A DNA stretch of 64,000 nt from Azorinus chamasolen (GCA_963576725.1 OY755247.1:19192957-19256956), one strand, 5' to 3'; shown: positions 41,130 to 52,884, counted from the first letter of the stretch. Translations and numbers: made by a program. The notes: generated from the letters alone by a model not told the origin.

Positions 41130-41710
41130 ACTCATGACAGTTCTTAAAGCAAATTTCAGAAAAATTGGTCAAGAAATGAAAGTGCTAGATGAGCAACAAT
41201 GTATAAGGATACAGGGATGGACGGACAAACTGATGGGTACCATAAGAAATGTGGCCCTACAAGTATCACTCATCTTGAGCTTGGAACACCAGAGTTATTG
41301 CCTAGTGTTGGCAAAAAAAGTTACCTTTTTTGTCAGTCCAGAGTCATATCTTGCAAACAGCTTGAAGCATTTCAATAAAACTTTGTGTAAATGGTTTGGA
41401 GATATTCTATGAAACATTGTGTAAATTTAAAGTACCATAAAGAAATGTGGCCCTGCAACTATTTCTGACATTGATCTTGAAACACCAGAGTTATGACCTT
41501 TTGTTTGCAAAAGATGACCATTTTGTCTGTCCGGTTTGGTTTTTTTCTATTAAACGTTGTTTGAATGTTTAGTACCAGAAGATGCAGCCCTGCAAGTATC
41601 ACTTACATTTATGAATACCAGAATTATGACCCTTTGTTTTACAAAACCTTGGTCAACAACTCGGTTAAATACTGAGGCCAGCATTTGTTTTGCGGGGATA
41701 TCAATTCAGC
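41130..41710 (+). repeat. Diverged tandem units, probably an HH body
   Basis: Three units start near gtaccataagaaatgtggccc (41236, 41432, 41572) and contain gaacaccagagttatt. No terminal hairpins identified. Confidence 0.45.
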
Positions 41711-42018
41711 GTATTTGCGTATTCTTCCATGAATATTCATGGTAATTATTGAGTAAAGGATTGATTAACCCATTCCCTCATATTGATGCCTTTTGACGCC
41801 TCTGCAAAAGTCACCTATTGAAACAATTGTGATAAATACAGCATTTGCTCCGGAAAATAGACGAAGCGTACCATTGCCGAAGCGTACCTGGATTATGCGT
41901 ACCATTTCCTGGACGGAGCGTACCAATAATAAAAAACATAAATTATATTTGAATATAACACTTAAGTATTATACTAATGTATTATACAGTGTTTTAAAAA
42001 TATACTCTTACAAGATTA

Positions 42019-42303
42019 CAAGTATTGGACATCATATGCCGACTTATTAGATTCTGTGTAAGAACCCAATATGCCGATTTCTTGACATCGCCATACAGGA
42101 AATCTACAGGTTACAAGTTTCCCCAACACAGTCATAATACATGTAAACTGCACAAATAAACATTAACAAAAGTCACCTGTATTGGACATCATATGCCGAC
42201 ATTTTAGATTCTGTGTAGAACCTCATATATGCCGATTTGTTGACATCGACATACAGGAAATCGACCATTTACAAGTTTCCCCAACACAGTCATAATAAAA
42301 TGC
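42019..42303. repeat. Tandem duplication inside E3 (about 155-bp unit)
   Basis: Two diverged copies, each running from attggacatcatatgccgac to tttccccaacacagtcataa. Confidence 0.7.
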
Positions 42304-42503
42304 ACAAGTATCCTTTATAAAAAATTAACACCTTAGATGAATCTTATATTCTGAATTAGTTTTAAATAGCCCAAGATTTAAACAATCCAACTCTATTTAC
42401 GAATCATGACCTGTGTGTATTGCGAATGATCTGGTATGCACTGCATTGAAGGTGGCACGCGTTATGGAAAATCCGGAGATTTGATTGTACAGTAATCAAT
42501 AAT

Positions 42504-42722
42504 TTAACTCTTTCCCAATTCCAAAGTTCATTACCTACTGAATAGTCTTGGCCAAATTATTTATAATGAAATACGGACTAAATTAAAAAAAATAGAACTA
42601 TTAAAATCCATTACCAAACATAGCAGAGTCCAGCAGACCCTGATAAGATAGCTCCTATAAGAGCCGTCTGATCTGGGTCTACTCTGCAGATGCGTGGAAA
42701 CACATATGAGTGGAAGGGTTAA
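42504..42722. mobile_element. PB-A variant nested in E3
   Basis: ttaactctttcccaat to ggaagggttaa; core tagctcctataagagcc. Confidence 0.75.
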
Positions 42723-43091
42723 AATATTTTAACTGCAAATACCGGTATACTAGAAATAAATTAAATAAGTATGCGTGTGCTTAGAAATTGTCACTATCGT
42801 TGGTCAGTGTTTGAATAACTTTTAAAGCGGTGAATTAATTATCCAATTAATGACTGTAGTCATTATAGTAACGCCTCGGTCCCAACCCCAGACTACACAT
42901 TACTCAATGCACGCGTGTTTGAGACACTGGATTAAAAACGGCGAATTAATTGTCCAATAATTGACTGCAGTTAATGTCGTTACGCCTCAGTCAAAACTCA
43001 ATATGACACTTTACTCAAACGACTCAATTCGCTAAAATGCACGCGAATAAAAGTCACGCGCAAATGAAGACTTGACAGTCAAGAAAGCATC
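42723..43091. other. E3 interior with a diverged direct repeat
   Basis: gaattaattatccaattaat (42833) and gaattaattgtccaataatt (42943) start two copies of a unit of about 110 bp that includes gttacgcctc. Confidence 0.5.
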
Positions 43092-43476
43092 ATGCCGGTC
43101 TATCCTTGTTTAGACGGCTCATTAGACATCAAAGGACGGGGCCGGGCTGTGCAGTGCAGAAGTTGTTCTAGATGGCAACACAGAAAGTGCAATACTGGTA
43201 ACATTTCTTAACAATTTTCGTGTTTTGGGGCGTTTTTTTTAAAAATATTTTCCAAGTCGTCTGATAGGGTAGGTTTTGTTTGCGATTGCGAGAATAAGTT
43301 GAATTATGGAATCATTCTAAAGAGAGGTGTAACATTGTATTTGGACACGCATCTTTATATGTAGCTCTGTTAATAGTTCCTAACTACCGCTGCCATGTAT
43401 TCCTATTTGTTTCAAAATAGTACCTAATCAGGCGTACTTGAAATGTCTATCATGCAAGTTCAGCATCATAGAGTAG
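43092..43476 (+). pseudogene. Possible two-exon gene fragment with a CxxC..WQHRxC zinc motif, inside element E3
   Basis: 43092-43197 reads MPVYPCLDGSLDIKGRGRAV then QCRSCSRWQHRKCNT before a gtaaca donor. An in-phase acceptor at 43421 (aaaatag) continues VPNQAYLKCLSCKFSIIE to a stop at 43474. The C-x2-C-x3-W-x-H-x2-C pattern resembles short treble-clef modules found beside MULE-transposase-like and FLYWCH-type proteins in invertebrates (inference). It is too short to be a working transposase; it may be a captured or decayed gene piece. Confidence 0.35.
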
Positions 43477-43792
43477 CAGCGTGTCAGATGTATAAATCTT
43501 ATTCCGTTGAACATGTAATTAGTATCAATCCAAAATTTCTCCGTATTTGGAATTTGCTTTATGTTTCAGGTGAAACACCAGCACAGTATAGACATGTACC
43601 GGAAACAACAACGGGTGTACAAATGTAGCAAAAAAATCGTACGTACGGATACGCTCTATCAGTATACACAAACAAACGTACGGTGATCGTAGACAAAACA
43701 TCGCAGCCCGTAGACTTCTACGATGCCAAACAAAATCGTAGGAAAATCGCAGAGAAAGAAATCGTACGGCCTCCGCGGCAAATGTAAACTTG

Positions 43793-43905
43793 TCATAAGC
43801 AAACAGAGCAGACCCTAATCAGAAAACTCTTATAAGTGCCGTCTGCTTTGGGTCTACTGTGTTTGCAGAGACGTAGAAAAGCGTATTCATGCAGTAATGG
43901 GTTAA
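43793..43905. mobile_element. PB-A right part in E3
   Basis: gcaaacagagcagaccc to gtaatgggttaa. Confidence 0.65.
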
Positions 43906-43974
43906 TAAACGTGAACGGGTACGAGTCTTTAGAAATGTGCTGCTGAGTGTATGTGCTATGACATCGGGAATATT

Positions 43975-44122
43975 AAATTTGCAATGACACACTGTCATAG
44001 GAATTTTGGCCATGACAGAAACTAGAGAGTCTGATATAATTTCGTGAGCAAACAGCAGCAGATGATTCCTATACGAGCCGTCTAAACAGGGTCTATTGTG
44101 TTTGCAAATGCATAAAAAGCGT
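43975..44122. mobile_element. PB-A fragment in E3
   Basis: ggccatgacagaaacta, core gattcctatacgagcc. Confidence 0.6.
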
Positions 44123-44417
44123 ACACCCATTCTGTCCGTGTTCTGTTGTATGTAACTATAGTTAGTGTTTCTATTCATTTATATTAGGTTTAGAACCACC
44201 ACATGTTAACCGGGACTGAAATAAAACAATAAAAATAATATGTGTTTATTTTCTCTTATATAGAATATATGAAATTTCAGCTTTGTCTTAAAACACCACA
44301 ACCTTTATTTTTCGGCCCCAAATGTTACAAAACGCCAATTTTGGGACATTTTAACTTAATTTAGACATATTTCATGAGCCTAAGGCCTGTGGAAACAAAT
44401 ACCCGCTTATAACGTTT

Positions 44418-44726
44418 ACTCCATTACTCCATAAACATTCGTGTAAGAAAAAAATATGATGAGTATTATTAACTGATTTTTTGTAAAGACATGTAGGCTA
44501 TAGATAACATTTGTAATTTGTAAACTACATGATTGTATAGTTATATTTCATAACCAGACATGGTAGGCCCTGGTCAGACCACAGGGGCCGATCCAATCAT
44601 TTTATTTTACTTTTTAGACCATACAGACCCACGAAATCGTCCCATGTGGGTCAGACAGTCTCTAAAGGTGTTGTCTGATCTGGATCTACTCTGTTTGCAA
44701 ACATGTATTTATGGAATAATTGGGAT
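44418..44726. mobile_element. PB-A, expanded core, in E3
   Basis: attactccataaacattc to atggaataattggg; extra sequence separates the arms. Confidence 0.5.
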
Positions 44727-44999
44727 AATATATCAGATTAGTGCAATCCAATTGGGGTTCTCTCGCATCGTATTATCAATACACATCGGCATTCACACAC
44801 TAGCGCGTGGCCCAATGTCACGTGATTATGGGCACGTGCCAAATACACACTGGCATATAACAGTCGAAACTGTAAGGGAATATCGGTATTGGAACGAAGC
44901 TAAGTTCAAGTGTAAAAATTGTCTCAAAAAACGATTTCTCATCCTGTTTTTGCATTCTGGCTGATTTATTATGGGTCTGACCTGCTTGCAAATACTTAT

Positions 45000-45267
45000 T
45001 GTGTGTGCATATGACCTTTGTTAACTTAAACTCTACGTGGCAATTACCACACAGTGAAACCCTTAGTGGAAAGTTTACACATTTCCGATATTCGCTGTAC
45101 ATAAAAAGTGATTTGGCAGTAGCCAACACGCCGGATGGATGAATGATATCCTCAAATTCAAAGTACGTATTTTGAAAGAAACTTAGGACACCGTATTTAG
45201 GATCTTCGTCTTGTCTAGGAAAGTCGGTGTATGGGCCATACGTTGGATACGGGTAACCGTGTGTCAT
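45000..45267 (-). CDS. Unidentified possible coding exon inside element E3
   Basis: Open reading on the minus strand begins MTHGYPYPTYGPYTDF and continues with a mixed, protein-like composition (DEDPKYGVLSFFQNTYFEFE, then ..LCGNCHVEFKLT). The frame stays open to 44818, but its downstream part looks like noncoding sequence. I recognise no family. It could be a captured host exon or chance. Confidence 0.25.
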
Positions 45268-45892
45268 GACAATACTATGCTCAATTAAAACACATTACGA
45301 TAAAATAACGCATTAATAACACTTTTTATGTTTTCATATATAACAATAATAAAAACATTTATACCAGTTTCATATATTTGGTAAATGGTACGCTTAGACC
45401 GAAAATGGTACGATTTGGTAATGGTACGCTACGGTAATGGTACGCTTAGTCCATAAACCAATGGTAATGGTACGCTTAGTCCATAAGCAAATGCTCTATT
45501 TATCACAATGGTTTCAAACTACAAAATTCTGAAACTTTTCTTTTCTCTAGTTAATGCTCCTTTTCGGTAAATTTATTCAAAGTGGTTGGATCTAAAAATA
45601 GGCTATGAGGTAAAGGGTTGATTAATGGGTCTTCCTGCTCAGGGAAGTTTGAGCAGGTTGAGAAAAAAAGGTAGTCTCGACCGAGTTAAAGTTTTATTAT
45701 AAAAAAAAATTTAGCACAACAAAACACCAGAGCTACATATACATGTAGAAATATTAGACTACTCATATATATCTGATAAAAACGTGTAGAGATATAAGAC
45801 TACATGTACTCATACATCTGATATAAACCTATCTCAAATGTATCAACCTAACGGCCATCAAACTGGCCCTGTGAACAATCTGTGGGCTGAAA

Positions 45893-46342
45893 GCCATTTA
45901 CCATATGAATATTCATGTGTAATAATAGTGACTGTAGGAATATTAACCCTTCGCTTGCTGAATTGTAAAATACATTTCTTCTTCTTTACCCATGCCCTGT
46001 TGTATAATTACATATATCTTCACTGTGTACAAGTATTTCTCTGTGCAATCACTGCTGTGGAGTGCACTGGTTGCACAACAATTTGTAAAGAGTGCAGACC
46101 CTGATGAGACAGCTCCAGCAGGAGCTGTCTCATCTGGGTCTTCACTATTTACAGGTAGGTATATTGACGTCAACAGCAAACAGTGTTAAAATGGCATTAT
46201 GAACAAGGAATTCTTTTTACCATGAAAACAAAACGTGCAAACGAAGCATATCCTGATCAGACAGCTCCTACAAGAACCATCTGATCTGGGTCTACTACAT
46301 TTGCAAAAGGTGTTGCAAAGCATCTCTATCAAGTAAAGGGTA
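45893..46342. mobile_element. PB-A carrying a nested PB-C
   Basis: accatatgaatattcatg; after the insert aatggcattatgaacaagg; core cagctcctacaagaacc. Confidence 0.7.
45943..46189. mobile_element. PB-C MITE nested in PB-A
   Basis: ttaacccttcgcttgctgaa to agtgttaa with centre acagctccagcaggagctgt. Confidence 0.75.
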
Positions 46343-46382
46343 AATATTGCTGCAGTTTGCCACGAATATTCATCAGTTAAAG

Positions 46383-46860
46383 GGTTAACCCTTCCCCATA
46401 TTCATGTAAGAAATAATCACATCATAAATATTTATTAGCTGAAATTTTACAATGGCCTAAGTCGAAGGATTTTTTGGTACAGTAAAACCTCTCTAAACCG
46501 GAATTCTAGCACAGAAGATTTTAGATACTTTTATGCAGGTGGCTGCTTAATGCAGGGTGAAAGTCATTCAGAAAGCTCCTAGAGGAGCTTTCTGAATGAC
46601 TTTCACCCTGTATTAAGCTGCCACCTGTCTCCAAGACCAATATTTATACTAAATTTTACGTCCGGTTTAGAGGGGTTTTACTGTATTGGTAAAAACTGTA
46701 GTCAAATCTACAGGTATTATAATTTCAAATCTACAGGTATTATAATTTCATAAGCAAACAAAACAGCCTCTGAATAGACATAGCCAATACGATCTGTCTG
46801 ATCTGGGTCTACTCTGTTTGCAAAGGCGCGGAAAGGCTTAATTATTGAGTAGAGGGTAAA
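46383..46860. mobile_element. PB-A carrying a nested PG-B
   Basis: ttaacccttccccata; PG-B inserted at a TA; a 23-bp duplication (aaatctacaggtattataat..) follows; right tip agagggtaa. Confidence 0.7.
46480..46683. mobile_element. PG-B MITE, complete, nested in PB-A
   Basis: cagtaaaacctctctaaacc to aggggttttactg, TA on both sides; centre aagctcctagaggagctt. Confidence 0.8.
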
Positions 46861-46939
46861 TGGAGAAACAGATTGAAGTAGAATCAAATAATAACACTTT
46901 GGGTTCACATTCTAGTGAAGCACTTGGTAACTATGTACT

Positions 46940-47176
46940 TTAACCCTTTACTCCATGAATATTCATGTAAGAAATAATGACATCATGAATATTAATTAGA
47001 TTAATTATTGTAATAGTACATGGACCCAAGAAAGAAGTTTTGGTTATGGCAGAAACTATATAATCATATTTATAATATAAGCAAACAGAGCAGACCCAGA
47101 TCAGATGGCTCCTATAGGAGCCATCTGATCAGGGTCAACTCTGCTTGCAAGGGCGTATTTATGGAGTAAAGTGTTA
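46940..47176. mobile_element. PB-A MITE, complete
   Basis: ttaaccctttactccatg to gtaaagtgttaa; core tggctcctataggagcca. Confidence 0.8.
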
Positions 47177-47557
47177 ATTAAGAAATCATATGTAAATTGC
47201 ACAATCCCATGTAAGCAACAACATATACTAACACTTAATGCTTTCAACACTATGACCAATTTCTGATCACCTTTGCAAACAATTTGGTTTCTGATGAGAT
47301 GCCGAGTAACTCGTCAGGATCCACACTGTTTCAACACTCAAAGAAATGGAAGGACACTGTAGCACTGTAGCAGAAGGCAGGTTTTTGCTTGACATAAGTT
47401 ACATAGTGTTAAAAGATTTACGTCTGTGCACCTATACAATCACATAGCATTTACATGTCTATATATAATAATCTTCTAAAACAACAACTAACATTAAGCT
47501 AGAACAAGTCAACTTTGTGTAGCAAGCACCAATTTAAAATACAGCCGAGCCTCTTCA
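47177..47557. other. Unassigned intergenic stretch
   Basis: Weakly MITE-like at 47240-47340 (ctttgcaaacaatttgg, gatgagatgccgagtaa); otherwise nothing. Confidence 0.4.
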
Positions 47558-47998
47558 ACCCCTTACTCCATAAATACGCATTTCTATGTCTTTGCAAACA
47601 GTAAAAACAGATCAGACAGCTCATAAAGGAGCCTCCTGATCTGGGTCTGATCTGTTTGCTTATGAATAATATACACTAAAACCTCTCTATAACGACCACT
47701 AAATTGTGTTAATTAGTTGGAATTCAGGGCAGGTGGCTGATTAAAGCAAGGTGAAAGTAAAACAGAACGCTCCTATAGGAGCGTTCTGTTTTACTTTCAC
47801 CTTGCTTTAAGCAGCCACCTGCCTTCAACACAAAATACTTGATGTAATTAAGTGGACGTTATAGGGAGGTTTTACTGTAGATCTAATTCTGCACTTTTGC
47901 CATGGAAAAATTGTTTCCTGTACTCACATGCCATTACAAAAAAAAATAATCTTATTGATATTTATGACGTAGTTTATTCATGAAGGTAAGGGAATAGG
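47558..47998. mobile_element. PB-A carrying a nested PG-A
   Basis: accccttactccataaat, core cagctcataaaggagcc, long-side flank after the insert. Confidence 0.65.
47674..47877. mobile_element. PG-A MITE, complete, nested in PB-A
   Basis: cactaaaacctctctataac to gggaggttttactg; centre acgctcctataggagcgt. Confidence 0.8.
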
Positions 47999-48013
47999 AA
48001 TTTTAACTAGCTG

Positions 48014-48211
48014 AGTTGTAAAACCTCTCTATAATGGCCACTAAATTGTGTTAATTAGTTGGTATATTAGGGCAGGGGGCTGCTTAAAGCAAGGTGAAAG
48101 TAAAACAACGCTCCTATAGGACCGTTCTGTTTTTATTTTCATCTCGCTTTAAGCAACCACCTGTCTTTAACATTGATGTAATTTAGTGGCCATTGTAGAG
48201 AGGTTTTACTG
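48014..48211. mobile_element. PG-A MITE
   Basis: Slightly decayed copy with centre acgctcctataggaccgt. Confidence 0.75.
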
Positions 48212-48234
48212 TATGGTAAAACAGTACAATCAAC

Positions 48235-48320
48235 CCTCCATAAACAGAGTAGTCATCTGATCTGGGTCTACTCTGTTTGCAAAGGTGTTAAAAGGTCTAT
48301 CTTGAGGCAACAACCATTTA
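48235..48320. mobile_element. PB-A arm remnant
   Basis: cataaacagagtag and gatctgggtctactctg. Confidence 0.45.
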
Positions 48321-48322
48321 TT

Positions 48323-48500
48323 AAAATAAACCTGTTAAATATTCATGTATGAAATAATGACATCATGAATATTTAATAGCTGAATTGTTATCATGACTTT
48401 TGTATACCTGAATTTTTGACACTGGTAGAAAATGTAGAGTCAGATCTATTACTATTTCATAAGCAAATGGGGCAGAGGTGTTTATATGAAGGAAAGGGTT
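48323..48500. mobile_element. PB-A, core deleted
   Basis: aacctgttaaatattcatg to gaaagggttag. Confidence 0.6.
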
Positions 48501-48787
48501 AGAACTGTCAGAAATTCTTTCTTGCCTGATGGCATGGGCTTTCAAACACAAGATCAAAATACAGAACTCCTAAAATTTGCTGTAGTTATCCTTGAAACTC
48601 ATACAATTTGTTGTAGTTAAATATGGCAATAAATGGTTAAAATATTCTCAGCACTAAATTAGCAAAAGTTCTTTAATACTGTAACACTTTCAACACATCC
48701 ATGAATTTGTAATGAGACCAGCAGCAACTCAGTGTTCAATCAACATCCAAAGTTTCCAAACTGCTTGACATTATGACTGTATCTTGC

Positions 48788-49075
48788 AAACCTTTCCCTG
48801 TTCTATATTTAGTCCAAATTTCAATACTTACAGAATATTCATGGACACAATAGTTATAATGAAATATGGATTGTAGAACATTGTTCCCATTTTTCAATCT
48901 AAAGAAACAGTTCTATCAAATTCCGTTAACAAACAGAGCAGACCCTGATCAGGCAGCTCCCATAGGAGGGGTAAAGAAACAGATCTATTAAATTCCATTA
49001 TCAAACAGAGCAGACCCTGATCAGACAGCTCCTATAATCTGTTTGCAAATGTGTGAAAAAGCGTCTGTTTAGACA
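48788..49075. mobile_element. PB-A variant with duplicated core arm
   Basis: aacctttccctgttc; the arm cagagcagaccctgatcag occurs twice (48935, 49008). Confidence 0.6.
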
Positions 49076-49079
49076 TTTG

Positions 49080-49292
49080 CTTCATACAAAGGTGTTTTCA
49101 GGCATTTGCAAACAAATAGGAGCCGTCTGATCAGGGTCTGCTCTGTTTGCTAATGGAATTTGAAAGATCTATTTCTTAACTTTCTAAAATGGCTACAGTA
49201 TTCCACCTGCCATATTTCATTACAATTATTTTGTCCATGAATATTCAGTAGGTATTGAAATTTGAAATTAACATGGAACAGGGAAAGGGTTA
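49080..49292. mobile_element. PB-A variant
   Basis: Half core taggagccgtctgatcag; right tip gaaagggttaa. Confidence 0.65.
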
Positions 49293-49336
49293 AGTCACAC
49301 TTGGCATAAGGATTATTTATCCTGATGGACAACTAG

Positions 49337-49585
49337 TTAACTCTTTCCTTGTTCTATGTTTATTACAAATTTCAATATCTACTGAATATTCATGGACAAA
49401 ATAGTTATAATGAAATATGGAAGGTGGTACATTATAGCCATTTTAGAAAGTGAAGACACAGATCTTTCAAATTCTGTTAGCAAACAGAGTAGATCCTGAT
49501 CAGACGGCTCCTCTAGGAACTGTCTGATCTGGGTTTACTCTGTTTCAAATGCGTGAAAACAAGTTTATATGAGGGAAAGCGTTAA
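49337..49585. mobile_element. PB-A variant, complete
   Basis: ttaactctttccttgttc to gaaagcgttaa; core cggctcctctaggaactg. Confidence 0.75.
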
Positions 49586-49730
49586 CCATGATCTGACACA
49601 ATCTCCGAGTTGACAGCTGGTCAGGGTCTACACTACATATTTGCACTGACCTGGAGATACCTTTTCTCAATTTTCAGCTATATAAATGCATTATCCACTA
49701 TTTTCAGCTATCAAAGTTTATTATCATTCT

Positions 49731-49999
49731 TTAACCCTTTCCTTGTTGAATATTCATGTAAGAAATAATGACATCATGAATATTACTTATCAGAATGATT
49801 ATAACCGAATGTATACACAGGATATTTTAGTATTGGTAGAAACTAGAGTCAGATCCGTTATAAACTAGAAACAGATCTATTAAATTCTATTTGCAAACAG
49901 AGCAGACCCTGATCAGATGGCTCCTCTAGGAGCCGTCTGATCTGGGTCTACTCTGTTTGCAAAGGAGTGAAAAACCGTTTATATGAGGGAAAGGGTTAA
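49731..49999. mobile_element. PB-A MITE, complete
   Basis: ttaaccctttccttgttg to gaaagggttaa; core tggctcctctaggagccg. Confidence 0.8.
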
Positions 50000-50115
50000 C
50001 ACACACTTTGACATTTTAATACTCAAAATTATTCATCAAATATTGATCCAAATGGTATTACCTATACAAAGTAAACTTCAAGATCTGGAACAAAACAAGC
50101 CTCTTGCTTATCTTA

Positions 50116-50301
50116 GGGCTGTTCCATTTAAATGTGTATCAGGGGGCAGGAAGGCACTTTAAAAAAACAGCTATGCATGGGTGGGTTTCGCTGCAAAAAT
50201 TGTACTATTTGGTTTGTGCATTCATAAAAAATTCTATGGGTGGGTGGCCGAATTTGAAAGTGCCTTCCTGCACCCCCATACACATTTAAATGGAACAGCC
50301 C
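50116..50301. mobile_element. PIF/Harbinger-like MITE
   Basis: A 186-bp element with inverted ends of about 45 bp beginning gggctgttccatttaaat, flanked by TTA at 50113-50115 and 50302-50304. A TWA-type 3-bp duplication with GGGxCTGTT ends is typical of Harbinger elements (family knowledge). Confidence 0.7.
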
Positions 50302-50640
50302 TTAGGGAATACTTTTGGATTGGATTACAATCTGTACCTCAAAAACGCAAAATAAACATATCTTCCAAATGGTTATCTGTTTCTCTATATATACATATAG
50401 ACATATACATGTATATTAAATAAATTTTTCTAACCCCTAGCCTAAGAAAATCTTGTAACAACTAACAAGCAATCATTGCACATACACACTGTTATCACAT
50501 CTTAGCTGTGTATATAAACTATATGTACACATATCATATATCACATAACAAGTATTGATCAGCAACTTACATAAAGTGGGCATTTTTGGCAGCATATAGT
50601 CAGCTGTAGATAAGTGGCAGACTGATCTATCTAAATATCT
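50302..50640. other. Unassigned AT-rich stretch
   Basis: Several acatatacatgtat-like simple sequences; no element recognised. Confidence 0.5.
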
Positions 50641-50671
50641 TATTTCTCAACCAAACCCTACTCTATTGGTT

Positions 50672-50874
50672 CAGTAAAACCCCTCTAAAAGGGAATTCTA
50701 GTTGAGCAGAATTTATATACTTCTAGGCAGGTGGCTGCTTAATGCAGGGTGAAAGTCATGCAGAAAGCTCCTAGAGGAGCTTTCTGCATGACTTTCACCC
50801 TGCATTAAGCTGCCACCTATTTCCAGGACCGATATTTATACTAAATTGAATGTCTGGTTAAGAGAGATTTACTG
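50672..50874. mobile_element. PG-B MITE, complete
   Basis: cagtaaaacccctctaaaag to gagagatttactg; centre aagctcctagaggagctt. Confidence 0.8.
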
Positions 50875-50986
50875 TACTTATAATTGCTTCAGAGAGTACC
50901 AATAAGACAGTGTTTGTCAGAGAAACATAAAAAATATTTTGTGTCTGTTCCTACATACTCCTCTTACCTATGGCTTTGGTAACATG

Positions 50987-51211
50987 TTAACCCTGTACTC
51001 CATAAATACGCCTTTCTATGACTTTGCAAACAGAGTAGACCCAGATCAGTCTGCACCGTTTGCTTATGAAATAATATAGATTTAATTCTACAGTTTCTGC
51101 CATGACCTAAATTCCATGTACATGTATTCATGTACCATTATTAAAACTAATCTAATCAATATTCATGATGTCATTATTTTTTACATGAATATTCAAGGAG
51201 TAAAGGATTAA
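50987..51211. mobile_element. PB-A MITE, core deleted
   Basis: ttaaccctgtactccat to gtaaaggattaa. Confidence 0.7.
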
Positions 51212-51234
51212 TCATGTACATGTATCAGAGCAAC

Positions 51235-51425
51235 AGATAACGATGAGTACACAAATACTAAAATCATCATTTCTACACCAAACCCTATGTTATGACCACT
51301 CTTTAGAATCGTCTCAAAGAGACGATTCTAAAGAGTAGTCACAACATCGGGGTAGGTGTAGAAATAAAGAAGTTATTCTCGACAATAGTTTAATGTACAC
51401 ATCTTATCTAGACCTCTGGTATCAT
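51235..51425. repeat. FB-1 foldback, complete
   Basis: ctacaccaaaccctatgtta, centre gtctcaaagagac, complement to ggtgtagaaataaag. Confidence 0.75.
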
Positions 51426-51474
51426 ATGACATTCAAAGGTAAATGCACACTGATAGGATTTCTAACAAACATGT

Positions 51475-51655
51475 ACAGTGAAACATGTTCACAGGGATCG
51501 CCCAAAATAAGCCGAATTATGGTGTTTTTAGACAGGTGGTAGCTTAATGCAGGATAAAAGTAATGAAGAAAGCTCCTCTAAAAAGGCCTTAAACCTACTC
51601 TTATATACCTCCATGTTTGTTCACTACATGGCCGCTTTAGACAGATTCCCTTGTA
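51475..51655. mobile_element. PG-B-like, decayed
   Basis: acaggtggtagcttaatgca, then gaaagctcctc; right half degraded. Confidence 0.5.
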
Positions 51656-52046
51656 CATGTATACTGACAAAAACATCCAGCAGGTAAAATACTGAACTGA
51701 CTACAAATGTATAATTAGTTGTCACAAACAGTACAGAATACTGACCTGGTTAAGATACAAAATCCAAGTTGAGTTAGGTTATACTAAACTGGTTAAATAG
51801 TGCCATTACAGAAGAAAATTTACTGGATCTACCTCTCATTTACATCGAGATAAAAATATGAGATATGTATCCAGAAACTTAAGACCTGCTGGAGTATCAC
51901 AGATGCAGATACTTTAGTTTCTGTTTAAACCCCTATTATTTGCCAGGATCATGCAAGGTTAACAGAGCTCCCAATTCTTGTGCCGTTCAGTCATGCTCCA
52001 GAACTACATGGGGCAAAAATTCCTAATAAAATGAGTTTTTAACTCT
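51656..52046. other. Unassigned intergenic stretch
   Basis: No ORF, repeat or RNA gene that I can support. Confidence 0.5.
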
Positions 52047-52124
52047 TTCTCTGAATCCGCTCCCCCCTGTCTGGAGCATCCAATTAGCCCATAGTTGGCA
52101 GAAACGGATGTTAATCAGCACAAC
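52047..52124 (+). mobile_element. SINE 3' fragment (same family as 22009-22288)
   Basis: Matches the 3' body of that SINE, including the atccgctcccc start and the cagaaacgga..ttaatcagcac end. The tRNA head is missing, typical of 5' truncation. Confidence 0.6.
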
Positions 52125-52504
52125 CTACCAACCATATTTGTTTAACAGTCAGTTACAGACGTTTAATACCTGATCCAATATTTGTTTAACACTCAGTTAC
52201 AAAATCTGATCCCACATTTAAATACAAATGTCTTTATCTGATAGTTTGCAATAAGCAGCCACTTGTCTTAAGAAGTTACTTTGACTCAGTCCCTTGGATG
52301 GCTGCTTAACACAACCTTGAACTCAATATCAAACATATCCTTGTGAAGTGTTGGCTTGTCACCTCTATCAATATTGCCTTCTTGACCCTTTCTATTGAAC
52401 CAAAGAAGTTCTCTCTCTGAACTTTTCACATATCAAAAGGCATCTATATAAAGAAAAGGACTGAATGCACTTTCTGGGAGGACCGACAGTCAATGAATAT
52501 ATGA

Positions 52505-52815
52505 TCATGAACAAACAAGAACTATGTCCAAAGGACACTGACGCTTCAGACTTTTGTCACAGAAAGTAAGGGCCATTTTAAAGTAAATTTTGTAAAAAAA
52601 GGCCGCAACTCCTAAACGACTGGAACGATTTACATGGCTATCGAACTTGACCAAGATATAAATTATAATGGCCACAAACATATGTGTAAAGTTTGGTGTG
52701 AATTGGACAAATACTTTCCAAGAAGAAGTCCAGACAAATTCTTCTAGATGTGCGTATGGACGTACATACTTACAGACAAGGGCAACCCTATATGCCACCA
52801 CTATGTAGGGGCATA
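52505..52815 (-). mobile_element. Short HH element (CTTGTT end)
   Basis: Minus strand: 5' ttatgcccctacatagtgg, 3' hairpin gtcc-ttt-ggac, atagttcttgtt. About 310 bp. Confidence 0.6.
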
Positions 52816-52884
52816 ACAAACAAATGAAATGCAAATTGTAGATTACTTAGATACTGGTACATAAACAAACCCTGATCATAGTAT

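Larger units (their letters stand above)
41852..45485. mobile_element. E3: 3.6-kb element with word-array inverted ends (GCGTACC)
   Basis: The left end carries four gcgtacc words in about 65 bp; the right end carries ggtacgctt repeatedly to 45485. It splits a PB-B MITE at the centre of its palindrome: gcatttgctcc on the left, agcaaatgctc on the right. The interior has internal duplications, a possible gene fragment (43092-43476) and several PB-A insertions. No clear target-site duplication. Confidence 0.7.
41765..45624. mobile_element. PB-B MITE split by E3
   Basis: Left part 41765-41851, right part 45486-45624; together they make one PB-B copy broken at its centre. Confidence 0.75.

Noticed and set aside
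43819..44178. 119-residue minus-strand open frame
   Set aside because: Again built from PB-A arms inside E3.
12305..49999. Regularly recurring palindromes resembling a CRISPR array
   Set aside because: Spacing is irregular, units are 80-300 bp MITEs with TTAA or TA ends, and the genome is eukaryotic.
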